From NCBI GenBank assembly GCA_030141605.1, contig JAQGDQ010000004.1, positions 1,118,001 to 1,182,000 on the forward strand: a stretch of DNA of 64,000 nt, written 5' to 3'. The notes under the pieces were generated by a model. That model saw nothing but the letters and a program-made list of their open reading frames with translations. It searched no databases and was not told the DNA's origin. Below, piece by piece: positions 57,601-64,000 of the stretch. This stretch comes from Tubiluchus corallicola (taxonomy: Eukaryota; Priapulida; Priapulimorpha; Priapulimorphida; Tubiluchidae). The translations under genes were made by a program, and so were the position numbers. The number at the start of each line of letters is the position of its first letter. The first letter of the stretch is position 1.

Positions 57601-60390
57601 CTACTTTGTCTAACATCAACTTTGGTAAAGGAAATTAAAGTCTCTCTTGTAATTCATGCATGCTAACACTGAAGTTATGTTAATCATATCAGCAAAAGTA
57701 GGCTGCCAATTCTTATTATTGTCTATGTGGCCACATTTTTCTATGTACAATTACAACCTGTTACATACTTCTTGTTCTTAAAAATATTTACATTATTTTT
57801 ATGTTTTTGCAATTATCTGTTAAAAGATTATTATCAAGCAATTATTAATTTATTATTACATGTATTATCATAACAAATTTAACTGATTTTGTCATAATTA
57901 TTTTTTCTGGGAAAATATTTTAGTGCATTTAACACTGTTATGCCAAAGATGTTAGCCTGTTAGATTACTTAAGCCAAGTCTATTTACTGATTTGGTAATT
58001 GGCCTAACAACTGCCGAGCAAGCAGAACCATGAAACTTGGATGTCAGTAAACTCGTTTTTAAATATTATGTCTTGTGTGAGGGTATGTATCAACTTTGCA
58101 ATTTGATTGGCACCACTAGCTGTGTGTCATGCAGCAGTCGCGGGCCGTGGAACAACACATGCAATCAGTTAGGGGGTCTGGGGGAGCAGTGTAAGCAGCC
58201 CCAGCGGGGTCCAGGGCCACCAAAGCATTTTCCTGTATTTAAGGGTATTTCAGAGGCATCAAATGAGATCTAAATTCTGGTACACAGAATATCTCAAATG
58301 TGAAAAATGTACTTATAATAAGTCACGTAGCTATTGGTGGATTAACTTTTGTAGTTATTGACTGATTGGTAATGTTGAAATGCAATGTAATACAACCAAA
58401 CTATAAGCTCTTGGAAAAAAAAACCTAGGTAGAGCTAGGCTACAATCAGGTATTGTAATTCAATTTTCAATTTCAATGAAGCAGCCTGTCACTTGTACCA
58501 AAACTGTACATTGTTTTAAAGCCAACCCTTACATCATAGCTAATTAAAAATAAGTTAATTTAGAAAAACAGTATAAAAGAAATGCTTATCTCACATGCAC
58601 TTCTCGCATACTGAAGTCTAACTACTGCATTAACACTACATTAAAGTCCTATGATGGGATAACTATACTAAAGCAATAATAATACTGACGCGCTGAAAAC
58701 TGAAATTAACGCAATGAAACATCTAAACACTACAGTAATTAGTAAAACACTTAAACACCATATCAATTATGATCTAGCACTCTGCTGCAGCTACAGAACT
58801 CGATCTACTACAGTACGTATTAAACAATGGCTCAAACAAGACATTCACATGTAGCTGGGCCAACAATAACCCAAGTTGAATACACGGCAGCATTTCTCTC
58901 GCGGATAGACCTGGGATAAAAAACAATGCTGCCGCTAATGGTGATTGGACAATTTCCGATTAAGCAACACCTTCAAGCACCCTGTCTAAAATTGCAATGA
59001 GTGTGATTTCACGTTGAAAAATGCCGTAAATGCACACAGCTGCATCACTTGCGTAGTGTAATGGTTTCGTAAAATGTATCGCCTACAGATGTTATAATAC
59101 AATGCAAGTGTAAAATGTTAATAAATACTAGCATGCATTGCATGTATGGACTGCACTCCACTGCTGCCATGGCATCTTACAGTGGACGGTGTCAGAAAAT
59201 CATATTTCTAATCTTAATTTCTATCAACTATTTATTACACTGCTATAAGTTTTGTCACTGTTGATTTTCATGTGTTTGTTTTTGAAAATTTCATTTGTTC
59301 TACTTATATTGAATAGAAGTCATTTGTGCACCAAACACTTGTAATAACAGCTAGGCATTGCTTAGTTATTAATTTCAATGTATGTATTTTATGTACTGTA
59401 TTTAAATTCTACAAAAAATATTAGTGCAATAAACTTTCGTACATAAAATATTCGTGCACGCATGCACAAACGCACGCACACAAACACACACACACACATA
59501 CGCATATATATACATACACATATATGCATGTATATATGTGGCTTCACAACCACTAACCACCTAAACAAATGTAAAAACTGGTTTGCACACATTTATTATT
59601 AACTGAGTATGACAATAGCTACCTGAATATTATCATCCTCGTCAGTTCCAGGTAGAAGTAATTGATCACCATATTCCCCAATGGTCCACGAAGCAACTTG
59701 CACTAACGGTTGCTGACTAATGTCTATAGTCAATGCTCTGTACAATTGCTTGGCCATATAAGCATGTAATTCGCTTGAACACGAAATAAGATGAACAAAG
59801 TTCGACACAACATCTTGTTGCACATGATTACCAGCCTTGAAAAAAATACTTATAAAAGCAACAGAATTTAAGAATATAACATGAAAATTAGGCAATGTTT
59901 TTACATATTCTTTAAATGTACAAACTGTGCAACATGATTGATAATGTATATAGCAAAAAATTTAAATCTATACCAATATTTTAGCTGCCTTTTCAATGGG
60001 CAATTACTTACCGTAGTTAACACCTTCATCATAGTGTCCAAATGCCAACGCCGACTTGGTGAAAACCTGAAAGAATGTTTAAGGAAAACTGTCCATCATA
60101 TATCCATTTAATAATATAATAATATAATGTATAATAATTTTATAACCTTTGTTACAGTTTGTATGTTTACTACTTCTTTTGTCTGCAGCATTTACACATG
60201 GTCATTTCCATGAATACTCGAGACAAGAAATTATTGGTAAATTACATACCGTTCAGCTACAAAGAACATCTTAGAGGCACAGACTGTCTTGAATTCTGGA
60301 TCGGCTTTCTCAAGGAAACCCATCAATTCTTTCATCATACTACGGATATTATTGGTGTTGATAAGCACAAAACACAGCTCCATAGCTCGT
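51693..60390 (-). CDS. AP1G1: AP-1 complex subunit gamma (gamma-adaptin), last 11 coding exons
   Basis: Large subunit of the clathrin adaptor AP-1, acting at trans-Golgi and endosomes. Minus-strand exons: 60390-60250, 60066-60012, 59835-59623, 57153-57026, 56705-56601, 54967-54808, 54645-54507, 53317-53231, 53066-52915, 52392-52294, 51794-51693 (stop TAG 51695-51693), 459 residues in phase. The trunk end shows [65 protein letters not shown] and [10 protein letters not shown], all close to human AP1G1. The hinge follows LERMPLLE and has QGLLDILGE and [11 protein letters not shown], the latter two resembling clathrin-binding boxes. The ear has [47 protein letters not shown] and LRMRIRLNY, ending NNFPAGSYQ. 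The first ~330 residues are not in the visible exons; the first exon here begins mid-codon (AG|A). AP1G1 versus AP1G2 is not resolvable in an invertebrate. Confidence 0.93.
55240..56280. repeat. Degenerate internally repeated block in AP-1 gamma intron
   Basis: The same words recur in order: ACCCTGCAAGTTT (55312, 55709) or CTCGCAAGTTTGATGAC (~56195); AAAATGCTTAA (~55522, ~55817); GGCTTTGGAGTTATAGAC (~55740) and GGTTTTGGAGTTATTTAC (~56230); GGCTCCTATC (~55261, ~55483). CCTTTGACC/GGTCAAAGGTCA pieces are also present. At least three eroded copies of a several-hundred-base unit seem to be present. The family is unknown. Confidence 0.55.
58110..58250. repeat. G+C-rich interspersed-repeat-like segment
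   Basis: In AP-1 gamma intron 3 of the visible set. It contains GTCGCGGGCCGTGGAAC, GGGGGTCTGGGGGAGCAG and CCCAGCGGGGTCCAGGGCC in an otherwise AT-rich region. The G-run and C-run words resemble fragments of interspersed elements seen in other animals. No ends or coding content are visible. Confidence 0.35.
59455..59535. repeat. Alternating purine/pyrimidine microsatellite (CA/TA)
   Basis: A compound run of GCACGCA, (CA)n and ATATATACATACACA lies just after an AP-1 gamma exon on the gene's strand. Alternating purine-pyrimidine runs like this can adopt Z-DNA. Confidence 0.75.
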
Positions 60391-60796
60391 CTGAAAAAGT
60401 ACGACGGATCGCCAATAAGCATTCAACACACAAAAAACATTTCATTACTCCTGGCATAACAAATTATTACCATTATGATCAGGATGATCAGTCATTCCCC
60501 CAATCCCTCTGTTGAGCTAAATTTGTGCATTGTAATATGTGCAACACGAAAGTTTGCAAAATCTAAACTCCATGGCACCCATTAGTAATACCGAGGACTG
60601 CAGTGTCGTTTGTCTACAAGTGCACATGAATGCATACCTTTACTTGGCAAAAAAGTAATCGTTTTTTTACGTTTACAATTACAGCCTATCACAGTTTCAT
60701 TTCTGTTCTATTTTCGTGCATAAACATAATCACATGGATACTGTTTAACAATGCATGTCTGACAGTCATATAGTGCGATGTGTCACTGAGCATATC

Positions 60797-62602
60797 GCAG
60801 CCAAAATTGTGAAAATTACCAAATTCGTAAAAGCTCACCACTTTTGTAAAAAATAACCTCTTTGGTAAAAAATTATTTTGTAAAAAAAAATCTTGCCCAC
60901 AATTGTAAAACCATGGGCTATTATTATTGTTGGATTTTTGCAAAAACAATTGGGACACTAATTTTGTAAAAACAATAATTACTTTTCTAAAACATGCCAT
61001 TTACATAAGGGATGGTCTCTTTGCACATTGATTTAAACCAGATGCAAAAATACATACAGCACATTGCATAATCATGATGGCACTATATGGTGCAACACTT
61101 TCTCGCCACATACACATCATGCATATTGTGATGATGCATTCCCTCAAGAGACAGCAGTATACTGTGCAGAAATCTGGTGACGTGATTTTTTAAGATTTTG
61201 CAATATTCAATTTCAAACCCGCAAATCCAAACTTACAAAATTTGCATTTGGACGTCACCTGATTTCAATGTGAAAAAGTAGTCTACATGAACTGATATTT
61301 TTACAAAAATAAACATTTGAATTGATTCTCAACATATGTGTGATTTTAATGTGATAAGATGCGTGGTATTATCATAAATGCATTTAATTTGTGAAAGCTT
61401 TAGTATGCTAAAAATAGATTTTTCTACGAATATTGTACATTATAATCACTGTAGTATGTTGGCTGATACGTTATGCAGCTATTGCAAAGTATTTTTAATT
61501 TACCATCATGTATTACATTGTGTTTGCACCAAGTTAGCCTGTGAAAAATGCTCTTTTTTTCATAAATGTTTTGTGGGAGAGACGTCGGCCTGGTTCTTAA
61601 TTAAACAATTACGTGGAAGTGTATATAGTCTAGTATGGTTTTTATAGAGAAAGGTGCATAACGCTTAAGTCTACGAGTTGATAATTAGAATGGTTTGCTG
61701 TTACTGAAACATAATTTAGACTAAATTTTAACTCTTAACAAAAACCGCATAACCATTGGTTTAAAAAGGAGTGGCCACCCAAATAAAGTTTATTCAATTC
61801 ACAAGATTTGTTGCAATTACATAGTTACTTCTTATAACAGCAGTAAATCTAATTATAGATACACATCAGCACATAACCAAAAAAAAAAACTATTAAAGAA
61901 AGGGGGAAAAAATTCACCTAACGAATTAGGCGGACCATTTGACGTCTGCTTGTAGGAAAAGCAACCGTCAAATGCTCACCTGTACAATGGTGACGAAGGA
62001 ATTTATAGCTTCGGAATGAAGCCCGTATGAATAACTCAAGGTTAACCTAATTGAATCACTCTAGATAAATTTGCAAAGGTTATAGAACCGGAATAAACTA
62101 GTTTACAATGCTGTAGAGTAGAATTCAATCACGGGAATCCGTGACATAGCCAATCTCCAATCTCTTTTCTAATTGAGTAATTTTTGTATTTTCTGCTGTT
62201 TTCTGTTCATTAATGAGTATTAGTTGAATAAAATGTTGTTATTTGTTTAAATCTTCATTATAGGCAGTATAATTTTTAAAGTTATTTTTTTCCTATTAAT
62301 TAGGCTTCAAAGATAGAGCCAGGTCATTAACTGAATATGCATGCACACATGATATTAACAATTTTGCTGCAATAAACCAGCTGAATTTATTTTTTGTATG
62401 TACCAGTTACTTCTAAATATCATTTACTTTGTTTGTTTAAGGGCTAAACTTTCTAAAACTAATATACATTTTCAGTATACCAATTTTGTAATCATAATGA
62501 CAATATTTTGCAAAATAAGTGGCATTTTTACCAAAGTAGTTACTTTTTTTTACAAAAGCAGTGAGCTTTTAGAAGCTTAGTAATTTTTACAATTACGGCT
62601 GC
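60797..62602. mobile_element. 1.8-kb element with ~75-bp terminal inverted repeats
   Basis: The left arm, 60797-60869, reads GCAGCCAAAATTGTGAAAA, then GTAAAAGCTCACCACTTTTG and CTTTGGTAAAAA. The right arm, 62602-62525 on the opposite strand, reads GCAGCCGTAATTGTAAAAA, then CTAAAAGCTCACTGCTTTTG and CTTTGGTAAAAA. The interior is AT-rich, with more TTTTGTAAAA words next to the left arm and no transposase frame. It lies upstream of the last visible AP-1 gamma exon, probably in an intron of that gene. Confidence 0.7.
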
Positions 62603-64000
62603 AACACAACATGTATAGCAGCACAACTTGTATTTTCCATAAGTTAGCACACACTCACACTTGTACAGAGCCACAGTAATTAATAATGTAGTAATTAACT
62701 AACTGACACTGTAAGCATGAAACAAGAGTCTGTCATGCAACTATTCACCATAATGGTTATACGACAGTAGCTTCTTGTCATATTTTCATTCAAGTGGTAA
62801 ATTTTCAAACCAAAAAGGAGGATAATTTTATGTTAATTAGATCAGGTGAACAATTTATTATGAAACTGCAAATAGAAAGTTTTTGAGTATTTAGAGCAAA
62901 TGATATTTTTTGCATTTTTTAGAAAATATGTATCAGCAGCAATCTTGAGAATAACAATTATTTCATGATGACCAATCGCTCCCCTCATTATAAAGATGGT
63001 TTTCCACCATCTGTTACCACCACCATCTTCACTCAGAATTCCCCATAACCTTGCTGAGTTCTGCATTAGTTATCAGATTCACAGTCAGTTTCACAATGTA
63101 ACATACACTGATTCTGCTGGTAAGATGGTTTTACAGACACATGGATCTCTAGCATTACTGTCGCAAAAGTGTGTCATAAAGTAAACAAAATAACTATGAC
63201 GCATGAGCAATAAAGCCTCGAGAAATTTACAACCGAAAATAAAAATTAAACAGCAAGGACTATAAAAATAGTTTCAATTAATGAAGTTTTTCTTGATGTA
63301 TTTCCTTATTCAAGCTACCTGCCAGAATAACAATCCTTATTCAAAGAATTGTTATTTTACAAATATGCATTCAATGGCTAGGCTGTAAGAAGGTGCAAAG
63401 TGCTAACTGTGTTTGGTTCTGCAATTATATGTAATCACCACCCAACTATAGGAAATCAAAATAAGAAGGCTTAAAACCAGAAAAATAGTCTGGAGTTAAT
63501 CACTAAGCCAAAATACAACACATCTTAAAGTCTATTATAGCTTTGGGAGAATTTCCAATCCTTTCTGTAGACTTCTGATTAAACCCTTCTCAGTTCCAAC
63601 ATTAATTCTCTAAAGTTTCTCGAGGTATACTAAATTGTGTTGCCTTTCTATAAGGTCTCTGATAATATCGTTACCTTTAGCATGGAGGTTATGTTTTTTT
63701 ATTGTCGCTGATTAGGCAAAAGCTACAAACCGATTTCTAGGAAACTTTGCGGAGGGTGAGGCATGGGACGAAGATAAACGTTTCAATTTTGGTAGTGAAT
63801 GATTATCAGTTTTACTAGTCATTGATTACGAATTGCGAAAGAAAATCAATTTTAACCGATTAACTATAGGCTTTATACCAGAAGCAGCTATAAGAACAGG
63901 AATAGATTCCTATTTCGAAAATGTTACTGTGCGTATGCAATAAACAGCAACCAAAGTAATTAAGCTAAAAAATTAAGGAATAAACCGAAATAACGAAAAG
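62603..64000. other. Right edge, probably AP-1 gamma intron
   Basis: No exon encoding the missing N-terminal trunk of gamma-adaptin was recognised on the minus strand here. The sequence is AT-rich, with no clear repeat structure. If the gene is intact, its 5' exons lie beyond base 64000. Confidence 0.4.

Noticed and set aside
59389-59592. Cys/Val-rich minus-strand frame
   Set aside because: It is a translation of the CA/TA microsatellite.
60159-60515. 118-residue plus-strand frame
   Set aside because: It is the antisense shadow of the gamma-adaptin exon at 60390-60250, extended by chance.

Overview
This is a window of AT-rich nuclear DNA from an animal. Every recognisable gene is an animal-type gene. 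All but one are split by GT-AG introns of roughly 90 bases to over 4 kb, and the introns hold decayed transposons. The mix (SLC37A4, a histidine-N-acetyltransferase-like GNAT, an arylsulfatase B-like sulfatase, GCC1, SDR39U1 and the gamma subunit of AP-1), together with CR1/L2-type LINE fragments and many small DNA transposons, suggests an invertebrate metazoan. I cannot name the species or phylum from sequence alone. I see no tRNA or rRNA genes, operons or CRISPR arrays.

Layout, left to right. 599-1322 (-): the first two coding exons of a glucose-6-phosphate transporter, continuing off the left edge. 1323-9638: no convincing gene; LINE-like scraps, a pyrimidine tract and AT-rich DNA. 9639-11965 (+): a three-exon GNAT acetyltransferase whose first exon is not located. 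11966-15196: intergenic, with a cluster of inverted repeats ending about 70 bases before the sulfatase ATG. 15197-34890 (+): a 13-exon, 508-residue arylsulfatase B-like gene. Its introns hold a hAT-like element, a pogo/Tc1-mariner-like element, LINE pieces and a tandem array of duplicated 3' splice sites. 36135-36700: a broken copy of the 3' end of GCC1. 37612-39726 (-): the intact single-exon GCC1 gene. 39727-45901: intergenic, with a TA-flanked element, an (ATT)n tract, a large foldback and a LINE 3' end. 45902-50120 (+): a six-exon SDR39U1 gene. 51693-60390 (-): the last 11 coding exons of AP-1 gamma; its 5' exons must lie beyond the right edge or in a large intron, and that region holds a 1.8 kb element with long inverted repeats.

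The genes do not form one pathway. Two encode trans-Golgi machinery (GCC1 golgin and AP-1 gamma), one a lysosomal/secretory sulfatase, one an ER sugar-phosphate transporter, one a nucleotide-sugar-epimerase-like SDR, and one a small-molecule acetyltransferase. Sulfatase/GCC1 and SDR39U1/AP-1 gamma are convergent pairs.

Exon models were built by hand from reading-frame continuity, splice-site dinucleotides and remembered family conservation. The sulfatase and SDR39U1 models both add up to whole codon counts, which supports them. The most unusual feature is the array at 28232-28493: five ~53-bp copies of an acceptor-like module immediately before sulfatase exon 10. Splicing to any upstream copy would place a stop codon in frame.
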